This document shows positions 17,933 through 26,514 of a stretch of 64,000 nt of DNA, in pieces. Position 1 is the stretch's first letter, and every line of letters begins with the position of its first letter. Below the pieces are notes generated by a model. The model saw only the letters and a list, made by a program, of their open reading frames with translations, had not been told where the DNA came from and made no database searches. Source of the DNA: Streptomyces chartreusis NRRL 3882 (lineage in GTDB: Bacteria; Actinomycetota; Actinomycetes; Streptomycetales; Streptomycetaceae). The position numbers and the translations under genes were made by a program. The DNA lies in assembly GCF_900236475.1 (NCBI RefSeq), contig NZ_LT963352.1:5894001-5958000 (forward strand), written 5' to 3'.

Positions 17933-19075
17933 ATGAACAGACGCACACGCACGATCCTGACGGCGGCGACGGCCGTGGCACTGTCGGCGGCCCTCGCGGG
18001 CCCCGCGGTCGCGGCCCCGCCCACCGGCGACCACGGCACGACCCGGCAGGCGGTGCGGGCCGCGGTCGCCGACGGCGTCCCGGGCGTGACCGTGCGGGTG
18101 CAGCAGGGGCACGGCACCTGGGCGGCCACCGCCGGGGTCGGCAACCTCGAGACGGGCACACCGCGTTCGACGCGCGACCGCTACCGCGTCGCCAGCATCT
18201 CCAAGACGTTCGTCGCCACCGTCGTCCTGCAACTGGAGGCGGAGGGGAGGCTGTCGCTGGACGACACTGTCGAGAAGTGGCTGCCGGGCGTTGTCCGGGG
18301 CAACGGCCACGACGGCCGTGAGATCACCCTCCGCCGGCTCCTGAACCACACCAGCGGCATCTTCGACTACCTCGAAGACGCCCGATTCCAGCGGACCTAC
18401 ATGACCGCGGACGGCTTCCTGAAGCACCGGTTCGACGAGGCGGAACCCGAGGAGCTGCTCGCCCACGCCCTGGCGAACGAGCCGTACTTCGCGCCCGGCA
18501 CGTCGTTCGAGTACTCCAACACGAACTACCTCCTGGCCGCGCGGGTGATCGAGAAGGTCACGGGCAACGACGACTACGGCGACGAGATCGACCGGCGGAT
18601 CATCGCCCCGCTGCACCTGACCTCCACCTCCGTCCCCACCACCCGGGTCACCCTGCCCCGGCCCAGCAGCCGCGCCTACTCCAAGCTGGCCAGGACGGAC
18701 ACCGGCCCGACGTACGACGTCACGGAACTGAACGCGCGTCTGGCCTACGGCTCGGGCCAGATGGTCTCCAGCTCGGCCGACCTGAACCGCTTCTACTCGG
18801 CCCTGCTCCGCGGCAGGCTGCTCCCGCCCGAGCAGCTGAAGGAGATGAAGACCACGGTCCCGTCCAGCCGGGAGACCAGCCGCTACGGTCTGGGGCTCGT
18901 CGACCGCGAGCTCAGCTGCGGCGTCCACGTCTGGGGCCACGACGGCGGCATCTTCGGCTGGAACTCGGACGCCGTGACGACGGAGGACGGCCGGCACTCC
19001 CTGGCCGTCAACTTCAACGGCGACTGGTCGGGCAGCACCGACGCGATCATCGAGGCGGAGTTCTGCGGAAAGTAG
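17933..19075 (+). CDS. Secreted serine hydrolase (beta-lactamase/DD-peptidase fold)
   Basis: A 380-residue class C beta-lactamase-like (S12) serine hydrolase, either a D-Ala-D-Ala carboxypeptidase or an esterase-like relative. A Sec signal peptide ends near AVAA-PP (residue 28). Catalytic motifs are SISK (Ser88 and Lys91), YSN (194-196) and HDGG near residue 335 in place of the KTG triad, as is usual for S12. GGGGG precedes the ATG. It follows the phosphoesterase by 92 bp and ends in a strong terminator. It acts outside the membrane, probably on cell-wall peptides. Confidence 0.88.
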   Translation: MNRRTRTILTAATAVALSAALAGPAVAAPPTGDHGTTRQAVRAAVADGVPGVTVRVQQGHGTWAATAGVGNLETGTPRSTRDRYRVASISKTFVATVVLQLEAEGRLSLDDTVEKWLPGVVRGNGHDGREITLRRLLNHTSGIFDYLEDARFQRTYMTADGFLKHRFDEAEPEELLAHALANEPYFAPGTSFEYSNTNYLLAARVIEKVTGNDDYGDEIDRRIIAPLHLTSTSVPTTRVTLPRPSSRAYSKLARTDTGPTYDVTELNARLAYGSGQMVSSSADLNRFYSALLRGRLLPPEQLKEMKTTVPSSRETSRYGLGLVDRELSCGVHVWGHDGGIFGWNSDAVTTEDGRHSLAVNFNGDWSGSTDAIIEAEFCGK

Positions 19076-19088
19076 GGCTCCCGCCCAC

Positions 19089-19125
19089 GAGGAGGGGCCG
19101 CCGGAAAACCCGGCGGCCCCTCCTC
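19089..19125. terminator. Strong hairpin terminator
   Basis: A 16-bp perfect stem (GAGGAGGGGCCGCCGG, 19089-19104, with 19110-19125) and AAAAC loop, between convergent genes ending at 19075 and 19155. Confidence 0.8.
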
Positions 19126-19154
19126 TCCCCTCCTGGCGCTGCCCCGGTCCCTCA

Positions 19155-20195
19155 TTACCGGGGCAGCACCACGACATACGCGGCCGGTTCGCGGTCGGCC
19201 GCGGCCATCAGGGCCGTGCGGACCACCGTCGCCTGCTGCTCCGGGGAGTCGCGGAGCTTCCTGGGCGTGATGTGGACGACCGTGATGCCGAGGCGCTCCA
19301 GGTGCTCGCGCTTGCGGGCGTACTCGGACCACAGGGCGTCGTCGTCCTGCCGGGGCGCCCGGGTGTCCAGCTCCACCGCCACCGCCTGGTCGGGCCAGTA
19401 CGCGTCCAGGCCGCCGAGGTAGGGGCCGCCGGGCAGGCGCAGGTCCACGTTCCAGACCGGGTCGGGCAGGCCGTACTCGCGCACCATCCGGTAGAGGCGG
19501 TCCTCCGCGATCACCCGGCCCTCGGCCAGCAGGGACTCCACCGCGTCCACCACGTGCGGGCGGCTCAGCAGCCGTGCCTGGTTCAGTTCCCGCACCACCG
19601 CCGCGGGCTCGCAGTGGGCGCCGCGCACCGCCTCCGTCATCAGCCGGCGCACGGTGCCGGCGTCCGAGAGGCCCGCCACCGCGTCGGCCAGCGCGCGGGC
19701 GACCGGGGCCACCGGCAGGCCCGTCACCTGCTCGGGGGCGGGCAGCGCGGTGCCGCGGACGATGCGCGCACAGCCCGTCGAGCGCAGCCGGCGCAACCGC
19801 GGGACCAGGACGTCGATCGCGTCCAGGGACGGCAGCGGGGGAGTGGAGGAGAAGCCGTGCAGCGTCAGGGCGGCCAGGCCGGTGATCATCGCTTCCGGGT
19901 AGGCGGACGCGTGCCCCTTCCCCGCGCCGGGCTGGGCGGGGACACCCGTGCCGCGCTCCCGCGCCGCGTACATCAGCACCGCGTGCAGCCGCTCCTCGCT
20001 GGTCGGCGGGCCCGGGTGGAGCAGGACGACGCCAGGGAGGAGCTGCTGCCAGGGTCCGCCGGGGCGGCACTGCTCGTTCGTCTCGGACGTCGGGACGCCG
20101 TGCGAGCGGAGCTGCGCGACCGTCATCACACGGAGCCGGCCGCGGCCGGACAGGTCGTGCAGGGGGCGGGGCGAGAGCGGGGTGTTGTGGGTCAT
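19155..20195 (-). CDS. AbiEi-like N-terminus with DUF559/Vsr-like nuclease fold
   Basis: A 346-residue protein. The N-terminal half resembles the winged-helix and middle part of AbiEi-type antitoxin proteins (MTVAQLRSHGVPTSE; LLPGVVLLHPGP; ITGLAALTLHGFS). The C-terminal 110 residues look like a DUF559/PD-(D/E)xK nuclease-type domain, with an acidic residue in YLGGLDAYWPDQAVAVELDT and a following KREHLERLGITVVHITPRKL. No toxin partner (AbiEii) is next to it. Such stand-alone proteins are common in actinobacteria and have no established role. ATG 20195 is chosen; an upstream in-frame start lacks support. Confidence 0.65.
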   Translation of the reverse strand: MTHNTPLSPRPLHDLSGRGRLRVMTVAQLRSHGVPTSETNEQCRPGGPWQQLLPGVVLLHPGPPTSEERLHAVLMYAARERGTGVPAQPGAGKGHASAYPEAMITGLAALTLHGFSSTPPLPSLDAIDVLVPRLRRLRSTGCARIVRGTALPAPEQVTGLPVAPVARALADAVAGLSDAGTVRRLMTEAVRGAHCEPAAVVRELNQARLLSRPHVVDAVESLLAEGRVIAEDRLYRMVREYGLPDPVWNVDLRLPGGPYLGGLDAYWPDQAVAVELDTRAPRQDDDALWSEYARKREHLERLGITVVHITPRKLRDSPEQQATVVRTALMAAADREPAAYVVVLPR

Positions 20196-20391
20196 GACCC
20201 GCAATTTCCCGTGCTTCGACCGCCCTTTAACCGCTGTTACAGGCCCGTCGACAAATACGGACAACCCATCACTAAAGGACGGGTGTTCGGATGCCGAAAG
20301 CCCCTGGTCCGTTCGGGTGCGGCCCAGGGGTTACGGCTCGCGGGGCACTCATCTCGTAACGATGACGGAACGCCCAAATCTCAGGCCAAAG

Positions 20392-22971
20392 CTACTGGTC
20401 AGAGCCCTCGTCGCACGCCTGCGCGCGCAGCGCCCGCGCCAGGTCGTCCCGGGCCTCCAGCACCAGCCGGCGCAGGGCCGGGGCCGCCTCCCGGTGGACC
20501 TCCAGCCACGCGTCCGTGGCGTCGAGGGTCGCCCGGGACTGCTGGAGCGAGGGGAACATGCCCTGCACCACGTGCATCCCGATCTGGATCGACCGCTCGG
20601 CCCACACCCGCTCGATCGCCGCGAAGTACTTCTCCGCGTACGGCGCGAGCAACTCCCGCTGCGAGCCCTGGGAGAAGCCCGCGATGGTCGCCTCGACCAT
20701 GGCGTTGGACAGCGCGTCCGACTCCACGACCTGCGCCCACGCCTGCGCCTTGACCGCCTCGGACGGCCGGGCGGCCAGGCAGCGCACCTGGTGGCGCTTG
20801 CCGGAGGCCGTGTCGTCCCGGGCCAGCTCCTCGGCCAGCACCTTCTCGTCCACCACCCCGTGCGCGGCCAGCGGCTCCAGGAACACCCACCGCAGCTCCT
20901 GGTCCAGGTCGAGGCCCTCGACCGACGCCGTGCCCGCCAGCAGGTCGCCCAGCAGCTCGAAGTCGGCCTCGGTGGCGGCGGTCCGGGCGAAGAAGCGCGC
21001 CCACGCGAGCTGGTGCTCGCTGCCGGCCTCGGCCGCGTACAGCTCGCGCCGCGCGCCCTCGGCGAGGAGACGGGCGGTCGTCTCCCGCCGGGCGGGCGCC
21101 GCATAGTGCGTGACCGCCCACTCGGCCCACCCGTGCAGCATCTGCACCACGCCGATCTCGGACTCGCTTCCTGCGAACCGCAGCACCAGGTCCACGAAGT
21201 CACTCGCCGGGAGCAGCGCGTCCCGCGTCATGTTCCACAGCGCCGACCAGCACAGGGCGCGCGCCAGCGGATCGGTCACCGATCCCAGGTGCTCGCGCAG
21301 CGTCGCCAGCGAGGTCTCGTCGAAGCGGATCTTGCAGTACGTCAGGTCGTCGTCGTTGACCAGGACCAGGTCGGGCGCCTCGGCGCCGGACAGGTCCGCC
21401 ACGACCGTGCGCGGGCCGTCGACGTCCACCTCGGCGCGCGCGTACCGCTCGACCGCCCCGCCGTTCGTCGCCCGGTACAGGCCCACCGCCACCCGGTGCG
21501 TGCGCAGTTCAGGATGGGACTCGGCCGCCTCCTGCACCACCGCCAGCTCCTCGACGCGGCCCTGCGGGTCCAGCAGCAGCTGCGGGGTCAGTGAGTTCAC
21601 CCCGGCCGTCTGGAGCCAGGACCGCGCCCAGGCGCTCATGTCCCGGCCGCTGGTCTCCTCCAGCACCGACAGCAGGTCGCCGAGGCGTGTGTTGCCGTAC
21701 GCGTGCCGCTTGAAGTAGCGCCGGGCGCCCTCCAGGAACGCGTCCTGGCCGACGTACGCCACGAGCTGCTTCAGCACCGAGGCGCCCTTGGCGTACGTGA
21801 TGCCGTCGAAGTTCAGCTTGGCGTCCTGGAGGTCGCGGATGTCCGCCGTGATCGGGTGCGTGGAGGGCAGCTGGTCGGCCCGGTAGGCCCACGACTTGCG
21901 GCGGTTGGCGAAGGTGACCCAGCCGTTGACGAAGCGGGTCGCGCCGACCAGTGAGAACTCGCCCATGAAGTCCGCGAACGACTCCTTCAGCCACAGGTCG
22001 TCCCACCACTCCATGGTGACCAGGTCGCCGAACCACATGTGCGCCATCTCGTGCAGGACGACGTTGGCCCGGCCCTCGTAGGACGCCTGCGTCACCTTGC
22101 CCCGGAAGATGAACTCCTCCCGGAACGTCACCAGACCCGGGTTCTCCATCGCGCCCAGGTTGTACTCGGGCACGAACGCCTGGTCGTACTTCCCGAACGG
22201 GTACGGGTAGTCGAAGTGGTCGTGGAAGAAGTCCAGGCCCTGCTTGGTGACCAGGAAGACGTCCTCGGAGTCGAAGTGGGGCGCGAGGCCCTTGCGGCAC
22301 AGCGCCCCGAGGGGGATCTCCAGCGTCGTGCCGTCCGCGAACGTACGGGAGTAGGTGTCCGTCACGTAGTGGTACGGGCCCGCCACGACACACGTGATGT
22401 ACGTCGAGATCGGTTTGGTCTCGGCGAACCGCCACACCCCGTCGGCCCGTTCGCCCACCCCGTTGCTCCACACCGTCCAGCCCTCCGGCGCCCGCACCTC
22501 GAAGCGGAACGGCGCCTTCAGGTCGGGCTGTTCGAAGCCCGCGAAGACCCGGCGGGAGTCGGCCGGCTCGTACTGCGTGTACAGGTACACCTCGCCGTCC
22601 TCCGGGTCGACGAAGCGGTGCAGTCCCTCGCCGGTGCGGGAGTAGGCGCACTGCGCGTCGACGACCAGCTCGTTGTCGGCGGCCAGGTCCTCCAGTGTGA
22701 TCCGCGAGCCGTCGAAGACCTCGCCGGGGTCCAGATCGCGGCCGTTGAGTGAGATGGACGTCACACTCGGCGCGATCAGATCGGCGAAGCTGCTCGCACC
22801 GGGCTCGTTGCAGCGGAAGCGGACCGTGGTGACCGAGCGGAACGTGCGGGGCCCGTCGCCCGCGTCCTCACCGACCGCGGACCGCAGGTCGAGGGACACC
22901 TCGTACCCGTCGACGCCGATCAGGGCGGCCCGCTCCCGGGCCTCGTCGCGGGACAGATTCTCACCGGGCAC
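20392..22971 (-). CDS. pepN: Aminopeptidase N (M1 zinc metallopeptidase), copy 2
   Basis: An 859-residue paralogue of the enzyme at 3732-6305. It keeps GAMEN (273-277), HEMAH zinc ligands (307-311) and Glu330 (KESFADF). GTG start at 22971 with GAGGAG eight bases upstream, the same arrangement as copy 1. The divergent neighbour is the Rv2466c-type thioredoxin-fold gene, a pairing I recall from Mycobacterium (Rv2466c-Rv2467), which makes this the likely syntenic orthologue and copy 1 the extra. Both copies keep all catalytic residues, so both should be active. Confidence 0.95.
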   Translation of the reverse strand: MPGENLSRDEARERAALIGVDGYEVSLDLRSAVGEDAGDGPRTFRSVTTVRFRCNEPGASSFADLIAPSVTSISLNGRDLDPGEVFDGSRITLEDLAADNELVVDAQCAYSRTGEGLHRFVDPEDGEVYLYTQYEPADSRRVFAGFEQPDLKAPFRFEVRAPEGWTVWSNGVGERADGVWRFAETKPISTYITCVVAGPYHYVTDTYSRTFADGTTLEIPLGALCRKGLAPHFDSEDVFLVTKQGLDFFHDHFDYPYPFGKYDQAFVPEYNLGAMENPGLVTFREEFIFRGKVTQASYEGRANVVLHEMAHMWFGDLVTMEWWDDLWLKESFADFMGEFSLVGATRFVNGWVTFANRRKSWAYRADQLPSTHPITADIRDLQDAKLNFDGITYAKGASVLKQLVAYVGQDAFLEGARRYFKRHAYGNTRLGDLLSVLEETSGRDMSAWARSWLQTAGVNSLTPQLLLDPQGRVEELAVVQEAAESHPELRTHRVAVGLYRATNGGAVERYARAEVDVDGPRTVVADLSGAEAPDLVLVNDDDLTYCKIRFDETSLATLREHLGSVTDPLARALCWSALWNMTRDALLPASDFVDLVLRFAGSESEIGVVQMLHGWAEWAVTHYAAPARRETTARLLAEGARRELYAAEAGSEHQLAWARFFARTAATEADFELLGDLLAGTASVEGLDLDQELRWVFLEPLAAHGVVDEKVLAEELARDDTASGKRHQVRCLAARPSEAVKAQAWAQVVESDALSNAMVEATIAGFSQGSQRELLAPYAEKYFAAIERVWAERSIQIGMHVVQGMFPSLQQSRATLDATDAWLEVHREAAPALRRLVLEARDDLARALRAQACDEGSDQ

Positions 22972-23108
22972 GGGCGGAACTCCTCAAGCGTCGTCGGATA
23001 CGGCTGAACAGCACCGATCCTGCCACGGGCCCCTGACGCGAGGCAGCCGGGAATGACCGGGGCGAGCGGTGGCGTTGCCGGAAAAACGGTTTCCTCATGA
23101 GGAGAGAC

Positions 23109-23747
23109 ATGTCGGACAAGACCCCCGTCGACTTCTGGTTCGACCCGCTGTGTCCCTGGGCGTGGATGACCTCCCGTTGGGTGCTGGAGGTGGAGAAGGT
23201 CCGGGACATCGAGGTCCGCTGGCACCTCATGAGCCTCGCCGTGCTCAACGAGGACAAGCTCGACGAGCTGCCCGCCGAGTACCGCGAGCTGCTCGAGACC
23301 AAGGCGTGGGGTCCGGTTAGGGTCGTCATCGCGGCACAGCAGGAGCACGGCGCCGAGGTGCTGGGCGACCTCTACACCGCCCTCGGCACCCGCATCCACA
23401 ACCAGGGCGAGGGCCCCGGCAAGGAGACGGTCGCCGCCGCCCTGAAGGACGTCGGCCTGCCCGAGTCCCTCATGGAGCACTGGGACGGCACCCGCTACGA
23501 GCCCGAGCTGCGCGCCTCCCACAAGGAGGGCATCGACAAGGTCGGCCAGGAGGTAGGCACCCCGGTCATCGCCGTGCCCGGCGCCGACGGCGAGCAGCTC
23601 GCCTTCTTCGGCCCGGTCGTCACCCCGGCACCCAAGGGCGAGGAGGCCGCCCGCCTCTGGGACGGCACCCTCGCCGTGGCCTCGGTCCCCGGCTTCTACG
23701 AGATCAAGCGCACCCGCACCAAGGGGCCGGACTTCTCCAACCTGTAA
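23109..23747 (+). CDS. Mycothiol-dependent Rv2466c-family DsbA-fold oxidoreductase
   Basis: A 212-residue thioredoxin-fold protein with a helical insert, closely resembling Mycobacterium tuberculosis Rv2466c from memory: VDFWFDPLCPWAWMTSRW, EVRWHLMSLAVLNE, LGTRIHNQGEG, VGTPVIAVPG, AFFGPVVTPAPKGEEAARLW. Rv2466c uses mycothiol to reduce substrates and activates nitro-prodrugs. Here the active site reads CPWA rather than CPWC, so the resolving cysteine is missing and a monothiol mechanism is implied. ATG 23109 has GAGGAGA at the right spacing; the ATG at 23097 does not. It is divergent from pepN copy 2. Confidence 0.88.
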   Translation: MSDKTPVDFWFDPLCPWAWMTSRWVLEVEKVRDIEVRWHLMSLAVLNEDKLDELPAEYRELLETKAWGPVRVVIAAQQEHGAEVLGDLYTALGTRIHNQGEGPGKETVAAALKDVGLPESLMEHWDGTRYEPELRASHKEGIDKVGQEVGTPVIAVPGADGEQLAFFGPVVTPAPKGEEAARLWDGTLAVASVPGFYEIKRTRTKGPDFSNL

Positions 23748-23750
23748 GCC

Positions 23751-23972
23751 TCACGCCGAGGTGTCGGCTCCCGGGTTCTGCAGTTCCTCCGGGAGCCGGC
23801 CCCCGCCGGTCTGATGGCCCCAGGGCTGATACCACCGGCAGCCCGGGGCGGTGCAGCGCCACAGGTCGGTGCGGTGCGTCCCGAGCGCCTTTCTCTCCTC
23901 GGGTTTGAGCGGCGTGAACACCTGCGTACCGCTGCCGCCACAGGTCGGGCAGTGCTTGTCCTTGAAGAACAT
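23751..23972 (-). CDS. Small zinc-ribbon-like protein
   Basis: A 73-residue protein with two cysteine pairs, CPTCGG (residues 8-13) and CTAPGC (about 40-45), which suggests one structural zinc site. It carries a Trp-rich patch (LWRC, CRWYQPWG) and no recognised enzymatic domain. GAGGAGG precedes the ATG, and its start overlaps the upstream GDPD stop as TGATG, so translation is coupled and it is the last gene of the carbohydrate operon. Function unknown; I do not recognise the family with confidence. Confidence 0.7.
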   Translation of the reverse strand: MFFKDKHCPTCGGSGTQVFTPLKPEERKALGTHRTDLWRCTAPGCRWYQPWGHQTGGGRLPEELQNPGADTSA

Positions 23973-25015
23973 CAGCCCCTCCTCGCGATCACCGCCAAGT
24001 CCGGGAAGTCGGTTACGACCGCATCGACCCCCATGCGGTAGTACAGCGCGTATTCGGCGAACGCGTCCCCGAAATCGGTGTTTCCGGTGCCGCGCCGGAA
24101 TTCCGCCGGCAGGAACTGGTTCTCCGCCCGGAAGGTGTACGGCCCCACGCGCAGGCCCGCCGCGTGGGCGTCCGCGAGGAGTGACGTGCCGGCGAGCGAC
24201 GACTTGTCCGGCCCGATCCAGTCCGCGTACTCCGCGATCCGGGCCAGGCCCGCCGGCGTCATCATGTCCCGGTAGGTCGTCGGATCACCGGACGAGGCCA
24301 GGTCGTACGGACCGCCCGACGTCCCCAGCGCCTGCCACAGCGGTACGCCCAGGCCTGTCATGCGCTTCAGGCTCGTCGGCTCGAAGGACTGCACGACGCA
24401 CTCGCGCGGGCCGAGCCGGCCCCGGCGGATCGCGGCCGCCAGCTTCGGCTCCAGCGGCAGGCCGATGGACCGGAAGTACGTCGGGTGCTTGGTCTCCGGG
24501 AAGACGGCGATCGTCCGGCCGTGCCGCTTCGACAGCTTCCGCGCCAGATCGACGACCTCCTGGAAGGTCATGACCTCCTCGCGCCCGTCGAAGACCGTGT
24601 TGCGGTTGCGGACCTGCGGCAGCCGCTCCACCGCCCGCAGCGTCTTCAGTTCGGCGAGGGTGAAGTCCTCCGTGAACCACCCGGTCACGGACCGGCCGTC
24701 GACCGTCTTCGTCGTGCGGCGGCCGGCGAACTCCGGGTGGCGGGCCACGTCGGTGGTCTGGGAGATCTCGTTCTCGTGCCGGACCACCAGCACATGGTCC
24801 TTGGTCGGCACCAGGTCCGGTTCGATCCAGTCGGCGCCCGTCTGCACGGCGTACGTGTACGAGGCGGCCGTGTGCTCGGGGCGCCAGCCGGCCGCGCCGC
24901 GGTGGCCGATGACCAGCGGGCCCGTGCGGGGTTCGGCCGCCGCGGGGACGGCCGTGGTGGCCGTGGCCGTCCCCGCGGCGGCCGCGAGCAGGAGGGATCT
25001 CCGTCCGAGCTGCAT
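23972..25015 (-). CDS. Secreted glycerophosphodiester phosphodiesterase
   Basis: A 347-residue GDPD-family enzyme that cleaves glycerophosphodiesters to sn-glycerol 3-phosphate and an alcohol, using a divalent metal. The N-terminus (LGRRSLLLAAAAGTATA) is a probable Tat signal ending AAA-EP. Catalytic residues are in GHRGAAGWRPEHTAASY and in DWIEPDLVPTKDHVLVVRHE (E, D and H). It starts 43 nt after the FGGY kinase with AAGGGG before the ATG, so it is likely cotranscribed with the ABC operon. The signal implies action outside the membrane, before uptake. Confidence 0.9.
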   Translation of the reverse strand: MQLGRRSLLLAAAAGTATATTAVPAAAEPRTGPLVIGHRGAAGWRPEHTAASYTYAVQTGADWIEPDLVPTKDHVLVVRHENEISQTTDVARHPEFAGRRTTKTVDGRSVTGWFTEDFTLAELKTLRAVERLPQVRNRNTVFDGREEVMTFQEVVDLARKLSKRHGRTIAVFPETKHPTYFRSIGLPLEPKLAAAIRRGRLGPRECVVQSFEPTSLKRMTGLGVPLWQALGTSGGPYDLASSGDPTTYRDMMTPAGLARIAEYADWIGPDKSSLAGTSLLADAHAAGLRVGPYTFRAENQFLPAEFRRGTGNTDFGDAFAEYALYYRMGVDAVVTDFPDLAVIARRG

Positions 25016-25058
25016 ACAAGTCCCCTTCGTTCCGGGAGAGATCGACGCGTGGAGGGAT

Positions 25059-26483
25059 TCACGTACGTGCCCGGGCCCGCGCCTGCGTGAGCCGGACCAG
25101 GTGCTCCTCGTAGCCCTTCGTGTAGTACGCGGCCCGGCCCGGGTCCGGCTCGACGACCTGCGTCGGCCGGGTCCACACCCGCGCGTCCAGCGGCATCCCG
25201 TACCGCTCGGCCGCCGCGAGGACCGCGCCCCGGGCACCCACCTCGCCCTCGACGACCCGCAGCGGCCGGCCGAGCACATCGGCGAGCAGCCGCATCCAGG
25301 CGGGGCTGCGGGTGCCGCCGCCGCAGACGGCCAGCTTCCCGTCGAGGCCCGCCGCCTCCAGGCAGTGCCGGGCGGCGTAGCCGATGCCCTCGCAGGTGGC
25401 GCGGACCAGATCGCCCCGGGTCGACTCCAGACAGACGCCGGTCAGTTCGGCGCGCAGCCGTGGCTCGACGAAGGGGGCGCGTTCGCCGGAGGGCGCGAAG
25501 TACGGCAGCACGCGGACGCCGTTCGCACCCGGCGGGGTCTGCGCCAGCAGGGCGTCCACCTCGTCGTGCCGCACGCCCGTCGTCGACAGCACCCAGTCCA
25601 GGGCCGCCGTGCCGACCATCGCGGGCATGGCACGCAGCCAGTGCCCGGGCCGGTCGGTGGAGATGTACAGGCCCGCGGGCTCGCCCGTCAGATCCAGCTC
25701 GGTCGTGGCGACCAGGCTGGCCAGACAGGTGCCGACGATCAGCAGACCGTCCCCCGGGGCCGTCACCCCGGCGCCCAGCGCGCAGGCCGGCAGATCGTAC
25801 GGGCCGTTGGCGATCCGGGTGCCGGACGGCAGACCCTCGCCCCGCGCCTCGGCCGTCGCGACCGGGTCGCTGACGGGGGCCAACAGACGGCGCCGGTGCG
25901 TGAGCCCCAGCAGCTCCACGACCCGGTTGTCGTACGTCCGGGTGCGCGGGTCCAGGAACGGCATCGAGGCGTCCGACACATCGGTCGCCGGGCCCGCCCC
26001 CGTCAGCCGCTGGAACACCATGTCCTTGCAGTACAGGGCGGCCTGCGCGGCATCCAGCGCCTCCGGTTCGTTGCTGTCCAGCCACGCCAGCAGCGGCCCC
26101 GGACAGCCCGGGAACATCGCGCTGCCCGTCCGCCGGAACACCTCCTCGAACGTACCGTCGGCCAGCCACCGGTCGACCAGTTCGTGCGCCCGCCCGTCCA
26201 TCCAGGAGGCCGCCGCCCGCACGGGCCGTCCCTCCCCGTCGACCAGCCACACCCCGTCGCCCTGCCCGGTGAGCCCGGCGAGCTCGACCGGCCCCGGGGC
26301 CCGTCCTGTGACCTCGTCGAGCACGGCGACGACCGCCCCGTACACCTCGTCCATGTCCTGCTCGACGAACCCGCCGTGCAGTTTCAGCTCCACCGGGCGG
26401 GAGGACACGGCCAGTTCCCGCCCCGTGTCGTCGAAGGCCGCCGCCTTGACCATGGACGTGCCCACATCGATACCGACGTACAT
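25059..26483 (-). CDS. FGGY-family carbohydrate kinase (operon copy)
   Basis: A 474-residue ASKHA-fold sugar or polyol kinase that phosphorylates a hydroxyl with ATP. The N-terminal phosphate loop is MYVGIDVGTSMVKAAAFDDT; the C-terminal domain has the adenosine motif LAVCGGGTRSPAWMRLLADV (about residues 390-410) and the final VGARGAVLAAA helix. Residues SWMDGRA and DVSDAS line the substrate cleft. Closest in general pattern to xylulose/erythritol/glycerol-type kinases, but the substrate is not readable. It lies 31 nt downstream of the 2-hydroxyacid dehydrogenase. A second FGGY kinase sits at the other end of this island. Confidence 0.88.
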   Translation of the reverse strand: MYVGIDVGTSMVKAAAFDDTGRELAVSSRPVELKLHGGFVEQDMDEVYGAVVAVLDEVTGRAPGPVELAGLTGQGDGVWLVDGEGRPVRAAASWMDGRAHELVDRWLADGTFEEVFRRTGSAMFPGCPGPLLAWLDSNEPEALDAAQAALYCKDMVFQRLTGAGPATDVSDASMPFLDPRTRTYDNRVVELLGLTHRRRLLAPVSDPVATAEARGEGLPSGTRIANGPYDLPACALGAGVTAPGDGLLIVGTCLASLVATTELDLTGEPAGLYISTDRPGHWLRAMPAMVGTAALDWVLSTTGVRHDEVDALLAQTPPGANGVRVLPYFAPSGERAPFVEPRLRAELTGVCLESTRGDLVRATCEGIGYAARHCLEAAGLDGKLAVCGGGTRSPAWMRLLADVLGRPLRVVEGEVGARGAVLAAAERYGMPLDARVWTRPTQVVEPDPGRAAYYTKGYEEHLVRLTQARARART

Positions 26484-26514
26484 GCGGCTCCCCTCAAGGG
26501 TCCTCTCACGATCC

